12,191 nucleotides of DNA from JACCTH01 sp050741915 (GCA_050741915.1 JBOGEX010000131.1:1-12191); one strand, 5' to 3'; positions 1 to 8,243 are shown, counted from the stretch's first letter. Notes: generated by a model from the sequence alone, not told the origin. Numbers and translations: made by a program.

Positions 1-485
1 CCTGGCACCCGGGGGGCGACCTGAGATGGAATCCAGGGTGGTTGGGTGGGGCAGTCGTGGTTCTGGCGGTGCTCAACGGTCTGACGCCCTACACCGAGAC
101 CAAGACTGCATACGGTTTCAACATGTATGCCAACCTCGTTACGGCTCAAGGAAACTCAAACCACTACCTAATCGATAGGACATTTCGGTTGAGGAACGGG
201 TATGACCACCCGGTCGAGATCGTTGAGTCGAGCGATCCTGGCCTGCAGCTCTATGCAGAGCGTGGCTACTTTGTGGCGTATCCGCAGTTGCGTCGGTATC
301 TGTCCAGTCGCCCCTCAGTGGGCCTGACTTACAGTCGTGCCAGTGCGTTGGCGACAACCCCAAGGGCAGATCAGGTGCCAGAGTTGGTCGATCCCGGGCC
401 TTGGTGGTGGCGCTTCTTACCCTTGAGGGCCCTGGATCAAAACGACCCCCCGAGGTGTCAGGATGTTTTCCTACCGGCTTTATGA
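1..485 (+). CDS. HTTM-type membrane protein, C-terminal part (5' truncated by window edge)
   Basis: The frame is open from base 3 to the TGA at 483-485, so the gene begins outside the window; the TTG at 42 is not a convincing start because coding sequence continues upstream of it. What is seen: one hydrophobic segment (GAVVVLAVLNGL) followed directly by NGLTPY, KTAYGFNMYANL, NHYLI and later EIVESSDP and LRRYLSSRP, ending in a tail with DPPRCQDVFLPAL. The pattern NGLxPYxxxKT...FxMYxNLxT...SNH is what I know from the end of HTTM (vitamin-K-dependent carboxylase-like) membrane proteins, where a non-membrane domain follows the last helix. The function of bacterial HTTM proteins of this type is largely unknown. 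It ends 63 bases before the next gene on the same strand, so co-transcription is plausible. Family assignment rests on recalled motifs, without a search. Confidence 0.72.
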   Translation, partial: WHPGGDLRWNPGWLGGAVVVLAVLNGLTPYTETKTAYGFNMYANLVTAQGNSNHYLIDRTFRLRNGYDHPVEIVESSDPGLQLYAERGYFVAYPQLRRYLSSRPSVGLTYSRASALATTPRADQVPELVDPGPWWWRFLPLRALDQNDPPRCQDVFLPAL

Positions 486-548
486 CATTTCACCGCACGC
501 AAGCCGGCGTGACATACCGCCTGTGAAGCCCGTTCCCACCACCATTCG

Positions 549-1694
549 GTGGTGCGCGTGACAGACCGACGTATAAAGGGTTCAGCACTTGTTCGGACAC
601 GGCGTGGTGGTGCGCCCGCGTGGATCGTCGGTGGCGCCGGGTTGATCCTCGCACTCTTGCTCGCCAGAACGATTACCAGTGTCTACGGGGACGTGACCGG
701 CTTCCTCAAGGTGCCGGCTTACGACCCAAGTGTCGTTGCGTATATGGAACATCATGTTGGATCAGTTGTTTTCGCCCCAGAAGGAGGCCATGACGGCCAC
801 TTCTTCTTCATGCTGGCCATGGACCCATGGCTACTAAGTCCTGGAGAACATGGAAGGTTTCTTGATCGACCCGCCTACCGAGCGCAGCGGATTCTCTATC
901 CAATGTTGGCGGGTGGCTTCGGAACTGCAGGTTCGACTGTCATCGTATGGAGCCTGATGGCCATCAACATCGCAGCTCTATCCCTGGGGACATGGGCAAC
1001 GAGCCGAGCGGCCATGAGGCTGGGAGGATCTGCTTGGTCAGGCCTCTTCTTTGTGCTTAACCCGGGACTCATCTACGAATTTTCCATCGATGGAAGCTCG
1101 ATTCTGGGAATGGCGTTCGCTATGCTCGGTTTGCTCTTGGCCTCCCACGAGCGGTGGACTGTCGCGGCCACCCTGTTGGCAATGGCGGCGTTATCAAGGG
1201 AGACCATGCTTCTTGTTGCCTTAGGGGCCCTCGCGTATTCGTGGCGCTCTCAAAGTCGTCCAGTATGGAGGCTGATTGCGGTCCCTGCCCTAGCCTCCTT
1301 GGCATGGGCGGGTTGGATAAGGCTAAGGCTTGGCGATCTCCCTAATCGATCGAGTTCTTCGAGTTTTGACGAGCCCTTACAGGGTCTGATTGAGTCGGTG
1401 CCAGCTTGGTTCGATCTAGGAGGGTTAGCTCTCTGGCTGGGCATACTGTCGTTGGGTTGCGCTGCCGTCACCGTCGTCGCGAGCGTCAAGAGAGCCAATT
1501 GGCTCGCCTGGGGAACGGTCTTGTTCGCTCCATTGCTTGTCTTCTTAAGCGCCGCTGTCCTTCGCGCCGACTTCAACCTCACCCGCGCTATAGCGCCCCT
1601 GATCACAAGTGGACTTGTGTTGCTTACCAGCCCGTGGTCTGAGCACTATCACCGGTCGGCTTTTGGTCCATCGATCCCATCCGGCCACGCGTGA
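549..1694 (+). CDS. polytopic GT-C-like membrane protein, putative glycosyltransferase
   Basis: This 381-residue protein has about nine hydrophobic spans, the first near residues 24-42, then a long extracytoplasmic-type loop. The loop holds GHDGHFFF (80-87, Asp82 in a D-G-x-F/Y-F context) and RPAYRAQRILYPML (107-120), followed by NPGL (171-174) and SRET (216-219). A loop with DGxFYY...PAYRxQRxLYP between helices 1 and 2 is typical of actinobacterial GT-C-fold proteins that are thought to transfer sugars from polyprenyl-phosphate donors to surface polymers, and it resembles families annotated as cell-surface glycopolymer formation proteins. The catalytic role of Asp82 is an inference. Starts possible at GTG 549, 552 or 558; none has a clear Shine-Dalgarno. 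It follows the HTTM fragment by 63 bases and ends 73 bases before uvrC. It could be a non-enzymatic relative, so the family is more secure than the activity. Confidence 0.72.
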   Translation: MVRVTDRRIKGSALVRTRRGGAPAWIVGGAGLILALLLARTITSVYGDVTGFLKVPAYDPSVVAYMEHHVGSVVFAPEGGHDGHFFFMLAMDPWLLSPGEHGRFLDRPAYRAQRILYPMLAGGFGTAGSTVIVWSLMAINIAALSLGTWATSRAAMRLGGSAWSGLFFVLNPGLIYEFSIDGSSILGMAFAMLGLLLASHERWTVAATLLAMAALSRETMLLVALGALAYSWRSQSRPVWRLIAVPALASLAWAGWIRLRLGDLPNRSSSSSFDEPLQGLIESVPAWFDLGGLALWLGILSLGCAAVTVVASVKRANWLAWGTVLFAPLLVFLSAAVLRADFNLTRAIAPLITSGLVLLTSPWSEHYHRSAFGPSIPSGHA

Positions 1695-1767
1695 ATTCCT
1701 TGATTGGGCAGTCGATGAAGCGATCAGATACTCGACCATAGGTTGTCGGCGAACGTACGCTTCGACG

Positions 1768-3591
1768 GTGATCCGTCCGCCGGGCGCCGAGATTCCCGAT
1801 TCACCCGGCGCATACCTATTCAAAGATCCTCACGAGCGCGTGATCTACGTTGGAAAGGCGCTTTCATTACGCAAGCGCGTCTCCAACTATTTCGCCCGCG
1901 ACCTCCACGAACGGACCCGGGCGATGGTCGAATCTGCCGACTCGGTGGAATGGATTGTGACCGACTCGGAAGTGGCAGCCCTGATGCTCGAGTACTCCCT
2001 GATCAAGGAGCACCGGCCGCGGTTCAACATCCGGTTGGTGGACGATAAGTCATATCCCTACCTGGCGATCACCCGCCCCGACGAATGGCCCCGGGCACGG
2101 GTGATGAGGGGAGCCAAGCGGAAAGGAATCGAATATTTCGGCCCCTACGCCCACGCCTACGCCATTCGCTCCACGCTCGACCTCTTGTTGCGAACCTTCC
2201 CCATCCGGACCTGCACAGACGCCCTCTTCAAGCGACAGCGGGCCCAGGGGCGTCCCTGCCTCCTTTACCACATCGAGAAATGCACTGGACCTTGCATCTC
2301 CGCGGTCGGCCACGAGGAGTATCAGGACTTGGTCGATGGTCTGGCCGCCTTCTTGCACGGCAACACCGATCCCGTGATGTCTCAGCTCCGGTTCAAGATG
2401 CGGGAGGCTTCCGACCGCCAGGAATACGAGTTGGCCGCTCGGTATCGAGACCGATTGCGGGATGTCGAACGAGCCTCCGAGCGTCAGGAAATCGTTACCG
2501 AGCGGCGCGAGAACTTCGATCTGATCGCCCTCCACGGCGATGATCTCGAAACCTCGATGCAGGTCATGCACGTCCGCCGGGGACGCCTGGTGGGCCGCCT
2601 CGGTTCGATTGTCGACCGGGTGGAGGAGGTAAGCGATGGCCAGCTGGTGGCCAACCTGTTGCGAGAAGTTTATGGCGATTCACCGCCGCCGAAGGAGGTC
2701 TTGGTGACGGTCATGCCCGAGGATGCCTCGGTCTGGGAGGCGTGGCTGAGCGAGCGGCGGGGCTCTCGGGTGTCGCTGCGGGTACCGCAGCGGGGAGCCA
2801 AGCGCAGGCTGATGCTCACCGCCACCACCAACGCCCGCGAGGCCTTTGCCCGTCACCGACTTCGGCGTCAGGCCGACCACAACGCTCGAGCCAAGGCTCT
2901 CCGCAGCCTTCAAAACGCACTTGATCTTCCCGAGGCTCCTCTCCGTATCGAAGCCTTCGACATCTCCACTCTGCAAGGGACCAACACGGTGGCGTCGATG
3001 GTGGTGTTGGAGGATGGGCTCCCCAGGCGGACCGATTACCGGCGCTTTCGGATCAAGACGGTAGAGGGCCAAGACGACTTCGCCTCGATCGAGGAGGCGA
3101 TGCGGCGTCGATTCACGGCCTATCTGCGCGAGCAGCGAAAGCCGCCGGGGCAGCAGGCGAAATTCCGCTATTCGCCTTCCCTCGTGTTGATCGACGGGGG
3201 AGCGGGGCAGGTAGGACGGGCCTTCAAGGTGCTTTCGGAGCTGGACCTAGACATCCCGGTCGCCGGTTTGGCCAAGCGGATGGAGGAGGTATATCTCCCG
3301 GGCCAGCCCGAGCCGATCCGCATCCCCCGCGACGAGGAAGCTCTCTATCTCCTCCAGACCATCCGGGATGAGGCCCATCGCTTCGCCATCACCTATCACC
3401 GCGGGCTGCGGTCGAAACGAATGGTCGACTCGATCCTCGACGAGGTGGAAGGGATCGGGCCAACCCGGAAGAGGGCCCTCCTCAAGCGATTCGGCTCGCT
3501 CAAGCGGATCCGGGATGCATCGATAGAAGAGTTGGCCAAGACTCTTCCCGATGCGGTGGCCGCCGATCTCTTTGCCGTACTCCGGCGGTAG
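1768..3591 (+). CDS. uvrC: UvrABC excinuclease subunit C
   Basis: UvrC makes both incisions around a bulky DNA lesion after UvrA/UvrB have loaded it. At 607 residues it has the usual length. GIY-YIG domain: GAY (14-16), YVG (27-29), Arg37 region, Glu75. Four cysteines at 149, 164, 172 and 176 match the spacing of the 4Fe-4S ligands reported for UvrC. A UVR (UvrB-binding) helix pair lies near 203-238. The RNase-H-like 5' nuclease has Asp398 (AFDIS), Asp437 (GQDDF), Asp476 (LIDGGAGQ) and His537 (DEAHRF), corresponding to E. coli D399, D438, D466 and H538. A helix-hairpin-helix pair ends the protein (about 556-607, with EGIGPTRKRALLKRFG). GTG 1768 is chosen because the family begins just before PPGxxPxxPGxYxFKD; the open frame reaches back to 1609 but that part overlaps the preceding gene and is not UvrC-like. 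It appears intact and functional. Confidence 0.97.
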   Translation: MIRPPGAEIPDSPGAYLFKDPHERVIYVGKALSLRKRVSNYFARDLHERTRAMVESADSVEWIVTDSEVAALMLEYSLIKEHRPRFNIRLVDDKSYPYLAITRPDEWPRARVMRGAKRKGIEYFGPYAHAYAIRSTLDLLLRTFPIRTCTDALFKRQRAQGRPCLLYHIEKCTGPCISAVGHEEYQDLVDGLAAFLHGNTDPVMSQLRFKMREASDRQEYELAARYRDRLRDVERASERQEIVTERRENFDLIALHGDDLETSMQVMHVRRGRLVGRLGSIVDRVEEVSDGQLVANLLREVYGDSPPPKEVLVTVMPEDASVWEAWLSERRGSRVSLRVPQRGAKRRLMLTATTNAREAFARHRLRRQADHNARAKALRSLQNALDLPEAPLRIEAFDISTLQGTNTVASMVVLEDGLPRRTDYRRFRIKTVEGQDDFASIEEAMRRRFTAYLREQRKPPGQQAKFRYSPSLVLIDGGAGQVGRAFKVLSELDLDIPVAGLAKRMEEVYLPGQPEPIRIPRDEEALYLLQTIRDEAHRFAITYHRGLRSKRMVDSILDEVEGIGPTRKRALLKRFGSLKRIRDASIEELAKTLPDAVAADLFAVLRR

Positions 3592-3702
3592 CAGCGAGCG
3601 GGAATCCTTTTTGGTCGCACGACCTAGCTCAGCCTCTTGGCGCAGGACCTCCTGTGGCTAAAGTGCCGCCAACTCAGGACCGATAACGCGGTGGATTACC
3701 TT

Positions 3703-3707
3703 GGGAG
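3703..3707 (+). promoter_or_regulatory. ribosome binding site of the small YIDxGSGS protein gene
   Basis: GGGAG lies nine bases before the GTG at 3717. This is one of the clearest Shine-Dalgarno elements in the window and supports translation of the short gene at 3717-3908, which might otherwise be dismissed for its size. Confidence 0.55.
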
Positions 3708-3716
3708 TTCTTAGCA

Positions 3717-3908
3717 GTGCCGATTTTCTCTTACATTGACGCTGGCTCTGGCAGCCTCCTGGTTCAGCTCGCGGCTGGCGGCGCAGCTGGCCTGATCGCA
3801 TTTTTCAGATTTCGCTGGGGAAGCATCCGACGGAGGTTTCGCTCCTCGCCTGCTGCTGCGGAGCTTGCCGTCCCGGAAGGCGAGCCTCTCCCCGAGACTG
3901 TCGATTAA
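3717..3908 (+). CDS. small membrane protein with YIDxGSGS N-terminus
   Basis: A 63-residue protein starting MPIFSYIDAGSGSLLVQLAA. It has a single hydrophobic span (about residues 14-30) followed by a basic stretch (FRFRWGSIRRRFR, about 31-43) and an acidic tail. Small proteins beginning with YIDPGTGS or YIDPGSGS, one span and a positive C-terminal side are widespread next to polysaccharide, sulfatase-like and envelope genes; their function is unknown to me. Here the usual Pro is Ala (YIDAGSGS). GTG start with GGGAG nine bases upstream; TAA stop. The gene lies 125 bases after uvrC and 164 bases before the first LtaS-like gene, in the same direction, which fits an accessory role with those enzymes (inference from context). 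Confidence 0.75.
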   Translation: MPIFSYIDAGSGSLLVQLAAGGAAGLIAFFRFRWGSIRRRFRSSPAAAELAVPEGEPLPETVD

Positions 3909-4072
3909 CAAGGTTCGGCGCTGGCCGGCAAGGAGCAACCAAATTGCACGAGCCACGAACTGCTTCGGGCCAGCATTCGTCTCGTCGCCTGGATGATTAG
4001 AGATTCCTTATTGGTTGACCTAAGCGCGGACTGCCTTGGCTGAAGTGCCTGTAGGGTTACGACGGGGCATTC

Positions 4073-5617
4073 GTGCCGTCTAAATCAGAAACCGTAAGTC
4101 GTCCATCGATTGCGGAAACGGCACCCTCTCAGCAGCATTCAGCGAAGCGCTCACGGCTTCCCGGTTGGGTTCGAACCGGAGTGGTGCTCTTCGCCGCAGC
4201 TCTCCTCAGCCCTGCATCCATATATCTGGACTACGCGATGATGAATCCGCCTCCGCTGAAGCTTACGCAAATGGTCGTGGCGTCGTTCGTCTTGCTGTTG
4301 GCGGTCGCAGCCCTCTTCCACAGCAAGTACGGTCAGGCGGCAGCAGGCGTTGCCGCCCTGTGGTGGATTGTCATTTCGACATCAGGGAGGTTGCTCAGCG
4401 GCGTCGAGTCTTCCGCAGCGCGGATCGCCATTGTCCTTGCGGTCATGGGGCTGATCCTGCGAGTCGTAAGGGTGTTCTCAAGACAGGTCGAATCCTGGGT
4501 CTTTGCTGCGAGCGTGATCTCGATCATCGCAACGCTCGGTCAAGTGGCGGTCGCATCTGTTCGCAACCCTGACCCTGAGCCCTTCGTGGCAGTCACTAAC
4601 GTCGCTTCCCAGCAACCCGAGGGCAGCTTCTACTTTATTGTCCTAGATGGGTACGGGGATCCAATAGACAACGACCGAGGCATCAGCAAGTTCTTCTCAG
4701 GACTCGAACGAGAGGGTTTTTCCATCGCGACGGACGCTATTTCCAACTACAGCTACACCCACGCTTCGATCTCGAACGTTCTATCCCTCGATCATCGATT
4801 CGCACATGGTTCCGCCTCCGTTGCCGCCATGTTCAACGCCATCCAGGGTTCCAACCAGATGAGATCTCTTCTCGAGCGTGCTGGCTTCCGATACGTTCAC
4901 ATCGAGAGTGGCTGGGCTGGTTCGCGATGTGGGCCCACGGTGCGGACCTGTGTCCAGGGCCGGTTTCTCGACGGCTTCGTTTGGCAAACGCTCCAGATGA
5001 CCTCTTTCACGGACTACATCGAAGACAACGTTCATAATCCCTATGTCCAGGGTGGCCTGCACAGCCTGGATGCATTAGCACGGCACGGGCGAGAAGTGGA
5101 CGCCGGAAAGGACTTTGTATTCGCACACATCGTCCTTCCACATCCCCCGATCCAGCTGGACGATGATTGTAATCTGGTCATAGACCCGGGTCTTCAAGGC
5201 CAGGTACTGGGTGTTCCAGGGATGAGTACGGCCACCAGGCAATTTCGAGAGGCCGGCTACCGAGGGCAACGAGCCTGCATCAACGAAATGGTCCTCTCCA
5301 CTATCGCCGATTTACCGAGCGACGCAAGTGTGGTGATCACCGCCGATCATGGAACCGATTTCCTAGGTCAGCTGGTCAAAGAGCCCAAAGATTGGAGCGC
5401 CGCCGACATCGAGGAGAGATTTCGAATATTCCATGCTGCTCGTTTGCCAAATCCCTGTGGCCTTCCCGTCGAGCGCGATCTAGTCAATCTGGTCCGTGCC
5501 GAGGTTAGCTGCATCGCGAGTGAGGCACTGCCCGCACTGGCGCCATACCATGAAATCACCCCCTATTTCACTACCGACTTCGAAGTCAGGGTGCTACTGG
5601 ATAGTGAGATACCCTGA
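4073..5617 (+). CDS. LtaS/sulfatase-like membrane enzyme, copy 1 (alkaline phosphatase superfamily)
   Basis: A 514-residue protein with a polar N-terminus (1-33), about five membrane spans (roughly 34-165) and a large, presumably extracytoplasmic catalytic domain (about 180-510). Candidate catalytic and metal residues fall where the LtaS/sulfatase fold predicts: Asp192 in FIVLDGYGD (metal), Thr229 in NYSYTHAS (nucleophile), His357 in LPHPPI, and Asp425-His426 in ITADHGTDF (metal), comparable to LtaS E255, T300, H416, D475/H476. Six cysteines (286, 293, 366, 402, 462, 480) have counterparts in the next gene and could form disulfides outside the cell. Enzymes of this kind move phospho-alcohol groups (glycerol-phosphate, phosphoethanolamine) or hydrolyse sulfate/phosphate esters; the substrate cannot be told from sequence. 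GTG start at 4073 with a weak GGGG at 4064-4067. The gap to copy 2 is 114 bases. The superfamily is secure; the reaction is not. Confidence 0.85.
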   Translation: MPSKSETVSRPSIAETAPSQQHSAKRSRLPGWVRTGVVLFAAALLSPASIYLDYAMMNPPPLKLTQMVVASFVLLLAVAALFHSKYGQAAAGVAALWWIVISTSGRLLSGVESSAARIAIVLAVMGLILRVVRVFSRQVESWVFAASVISIIATLGQVAVASVRNPDPEPFVAVTNVASQQPEGSFYFIVLDGYGDPIDNDRGISKFFSGLEREGFSIATDAISNYSYTHASISNVLSLDHRFAHGSASVAAMFNAIQGSNQMRSLLERAGFRYVHIESGWAGSRCGPTVRTCVQGRFLDGFVWQTLQMTSFTDYIEDNVHNPYVQGGLHSLDALARHGREVDAGKDFVFAHIVLPHPPIQLDDDCNLVIDPGLQGQVLGVPGMSTATRQFREAGYRGQRACINEMVLSTIADLPSDASVVITADHGTDFLGQLVKEPKDWSAADIEERFRIFHAARLPNPCGLPVERDLVNLVRAEVSCIASEALPALAPYHEITPYFTTDFEVRVLLDSEIP

Positions 5618-5731
5618 CCCATGCGCGGGTACCTCCTCCGAGCTTTCGCAGGTTTGCCCAGATGCCGCGCCTCATCCGATGGAGCCCTAGACAGTCCGAG
5701 ACTTCGGTGCTCTCCCTCCTGATTAAACGCA

Positions 5732-7276
5732 ATGGTACGAGAACTCGTTTCGTCCAGCCCGGCTAAGGACACAGCGCCCCAGAGGACTGATAGGGAGTAT
5801 CCTTCATTAGCTTCCGGGGAAAGACCGAAGGGCCGCTCGACTGACTTAGCGAGTGCGATCGTGATGGCACTAGCCGGAAGTGTCTCAACACCACTGGCAA
5901 TTCTGGCCGCCCATCTCAGTTCGACCCAGCCTCGAGGCCTGTTGATGGTCGCTTTCATGGCTGGCGCAATGGCGGTCCTTGCGGTCTTCGTATTAGGACG
6001 GGTCCATTTTCCATACCGGGTGGTCGGACCGACCGTCATGGTGAGCTTTGCATTGCTCATGAACGGAAATGATCTCACTAACAGAGTCGGTTCAGTCGTG
6101 GCCATTTCGATTTGGGCGAGCGTTTCGTTATTGCTCCTGGTGACCTTCAGCAAATCACCTGACAGAGCCGTATACCGTTCGCTTGGTTGGGCGATGTGCG
6201 CATTCTTCTTCTCGTGGCCTATAACGAACCTCAACTTGAGTTCGCCTCTCCCTCCACGAGGCGTCATTCGCGAGGTACAGCCCGATGCTCACTCGAATGC
6301 GGACGTAGTTTTGATTGTGCTCGACGGTTTCGCCTCGCCCGCAGTCATCGCCAGCAGCATCGGGGAAGAGTTAACGTTTCTGGAAGGACTCGAGGCAATG
6401 GGTTTTACGGTTCCAGATCTTGCATGGGCGCCGTCGACGACAACAGAGCTTTCGGTTGGCTCCTATCTCGAACAAGAGCTTCTCAAGGTTCCAAAAAAGA
6501 ACGTATTGCGCGGAGACGGTTCGCTCATTAATGGGAACGTCGCCCGAAGCCACAGGATTAGCTACGTCGAGAGCGGTTGGTACGGAACGGTTTGTGGAGC
6601 GTCGGTAGACATCTGTTATCAGCGCTACCTTGTCGACGACTCGGTCCAGGCTGCCATCGACTTGAGCTTGCTCAACCAATGGAGCTACACCGAATGGGGG
6701 CATGCCTTCGGGAACAACGCGCTACGAGCTATGCGCGATGCGCGTACCGCTCTTGAAGAGATACAGCGGAACGACGAAGACGACTTCCTGTTCGCGCATG
6801 TGTTGATGCCCCACGAGCCGTATATGTTCGATTCCTCTTGTGACAGGGCGCCACTTCCAACGAGTCTTCCCCACGGTCAAAGTGACGCAAATGACCGGGA
6901 AAAAGTGGCTTATGTGGAGCAAGCTGAGTGCCTGGGAAGGCTGCTCGTAGAATTTTCCGAAGCTGTCGATCCGCAATCGATAGTCGTGATCACGGGCGAT
7001 CACGGGACAGATTTTGGCGGTCAGATGTACCGACCGGCAGAGGAGTGGAGCGAGCGTGAGGTGCAGGAACGAGGTAGTACGTTTCTTGCATATCGATTGT
7101 CCAGTGGCTGTCAGACCCCTACAGGGACCTCGACCATGGAAGCACTCTCGATGGCGATCGCATGCGGGACGGGGCTCAGTTTGACGCCACCGACACCCGA
7201 ATTGTGGTTGTCACCATATGTTGGACCCGGAATTTGCCTTGACACGCGAACTCTAGAAAGGTCGAACGCCTGCTAG
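5732..7276 (+). CDS. LtaS/sulfatase-like membrane enzyme, copy 2 (alkaline phosphatase superfamily)
   Basis: A diverged tandem paralogue of the preceding gene, also exactly 514 residues. N-terminus polar (1-38), then about five spans (roughly 39-175), then the catalytic domain. Matching residues are Asp198 (LIVLDGFAS), Thr237 in APSTTTELS (one of three consecutive Thr, aligned with Thr229 of copy 1), His361 (LMPHEPY) and Asp423-His424 (ITGDHGTDF). Shared blocks include ESGWYGTVCG, DFLFAHVLMPHEP and DHGTDFGGQ followed by an EEWSEREVQER helix equivalent to KDWSAADIEER. Cysteines 288, 295, 370, 400, 460 and 478 match copy 1; Cys502 and the terminal Cys514 are extra. ATG start, no evident Shine-Dalgarno. 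The two copies differ strongly in their membrane halves, which suggests an old duplication with diverged substrates or partners (inference). Its end lies 76 bases before rapZ, so it may share a transcript with the housekeeping genes. Confidence 0.85.
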   Translation: MVRELVSSSPAKDTAPQRTDREYPSLASGERPKGRSTDLASAIVMALAGSVSTPLAILAAHLSSTQPRGLLMVAFMAGAMAVLAVFVLGRVHFPYRVVGPTVMVSFALLMNGNDLTNRVGSVVAISIWASVSLLLLVTFSKSPDRAVYRSLGWAMCAFFFSWPITNLNLSSPLPPRGVIREVQPDAHSNADVVLIVLDGFASPAVIASSIGEELTFLEGLEAMGFTVPDLAWAPSTTTELSVGSYLEQELLKVPKKNVLRGDGSLINGNVARSHRISYVESGWYGTVCGASVDICYQRYLVDDSVQAAIDLSLLNQWSYTEWGHAFGNNALRAMRDARTALEEIQRNDEDDFLFAHVLMPHEPYMFDSSCDRAPLPTSLPHGQSDANDREKVAYVEQAECLGRLLVEFSEAVDPQSIVVITGDHGTDFGGQMYRPAEEWSEREVQERGSTFLAYRLSSGCQTPTGTSTMEALSMAIACGTGLSLTPPTPELWLSPYVGPGICLDTRTLERSNAC

Positions 7277-7352
7277 GCGCGGAAGGTCCTGTGGATTTGT
7301 GTTGTGGCAGCATGACGTTGCAAGTAATGGCTAAGGCCTTGGCTGCTCGGAC

Positions 7353-8243
7353 TTGCCATTGACCAGTCCCACTAAAACACCGTTTGATCCGCGGCCGCAG
7401 GTATTGGTGGTCACCGGTATGTCGGGCGCAGGGCGCTCCAGCGCGGCCAAGGTTCTCGAGGACCTGGATTTCACCGTCATCGACAACCTTCCTCCCCAGC
7501 TGATCAGAAGCGCCATTGCGCTCCACGAAGTCGCCGAACGGCGTCGGAGGCTCGCAGTCGTAGTCGATAGCCGGGCGGGGGACACCCTTGAGCCCCTTTC
7601 GGCCGCAATCGACGATCTCGATCGCCAAGGGGTGCAGACGAGGGTCTTGTTCTTGGAGGCTGAAGACTCCCACCTGGTTCGTCGTTACGAGGAAAACCGC
7701 CGCCCGCATCCGGTTGCGCGGGAGAGCCTGGCAGAGTCGATCACGGCCGAACGGAGGATGCTCTCGGACCTGAAGAGCGCCGCTGATGTGGTCATCGACA
7801 CTACCGATCTGAATGTCCACCAACTGCGCCAGCGGATCGGCCAACTCTTCTCGGGAGACGGCCAGACCCGGCCAATGAGAGTCACTATGACGTCGTTCGG
7901 GTATAAGCACGGCCTGCCCCGTGACGCCGACCTGATCTTCGACGTCCGCTTCCTTCCCAATCCCCACTGGGTGAAAGAGCTTCGGCCGAAGCGAGGCACG
8001 GATCAACCGGTTCGAGACTACGTGCTCTCGTTCCCGGACGCCAAGGAATTCCTGGCAAAAGTGAAAGACCTCCTGACGTTCCTGATACCGCGTTACGTTG
8101 AGGAGGGAAAGAGCTATCTCGCCATCGGCATCGGCTGCACGGGCGGCCATCATCGTTCTGTATCGTTGGCCGAGGAGCTGGGAGCATGGCTCGACGAGCA
8201 GGGGATAGCGGCCACCGTCAGCCACCGTGATGTCGCGACATGA
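7353..8243 (+). CDS. rapZ: RapZ/YvcJ family nucleotide-binding protein
   Basis: A 296-residue cytoplasmic P-loop protein. The Walker A is GMSGAGRSS (22-30), with Arg where E. coli RapZ has Lys; as I recall this Arg is the rule in actinobacterial RapZ. Then follow AAKVLEDL, DNLPPQLI (44-51), FLEAED...LVRRYEENRRPHP and the C-terminal GCTGGHHRS (261-269), all family hallmarks. In E. coli RapZ is an RNase adaptor that senses glucosamine-6-phosphate and controls GlmS through GlmZ; in Gram-positives (YvcJ) it binds and hydrolyses nucleotides and its regulatory role is less clear. The only upstream start after the in-frame TAA at 7332 is TTG 7353, without a good Shine-Dalgarno, so translation may depend on upstream reading. 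The stop overlaps the yvcK start by four bases (ATGA), indicating coupled expression. Confidence 0.95.
   Translation: MPLTSPTKTPFDPRPQVLVVTGMSGAGRSSAAKVLEDLDFTVIDNLPPQLIRSAIALHEVAERRRRLAVVVDSRAGDTLEPLSAAIDDLDRQGVQTRVLFLEAEDSHLVRRYEENRRPHPVARESLAESITAERRMLSDLKSAADVVIDTTDLNVHQLRQRIGQLFSGDGQTRPMRVTMTSFGYKHGLPRDADLIFDVRFLPNPHWVKELRPKRGTDQPVRDYVLSFPDAKEFLAKVKDLLTFLIPRYVEEGKSYLAIGIGCTGGHHRSVSLAEELGAWLDEQGIAATVSHRDVAT

Noticed and set aside
496..511. CACGC / GCGTG hairpin after the HTTM gene as a terminator
   Set aside because: Only five base pairs and no T-run follows.
1700..1732. TTGATT followed by CAGATA/GATACT as a uvrC promoter
   Set aside because: The spacings are 19 and 21 bases and the -10 matches are poor; not strong enough to annotate.
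1609..1767. Extension of uvrC upstream to a TTG at 1609 (660 residues)
   Set aside because: The extra 53 codons overlap the end of the preceding gene and do not resemble UvrC; family proteins begin just before PPGxxPxxPG, matching GTG 1768.
4015..4057. TTGACC with a later TAGGGT as a promoter for the first LtaS-like gene
   Set aside because: The -35-like and -10-like boxes are 31 bases apart, far beyond workable spacing, and no better -10 lies at 17-18 bases.
5563..6267. Open frame of 234 codons on the minus strand
   Set aside because: It lies opposite the membrane part of the second LtaS-like gene, and its composition and lack of motifs fit a shadow.
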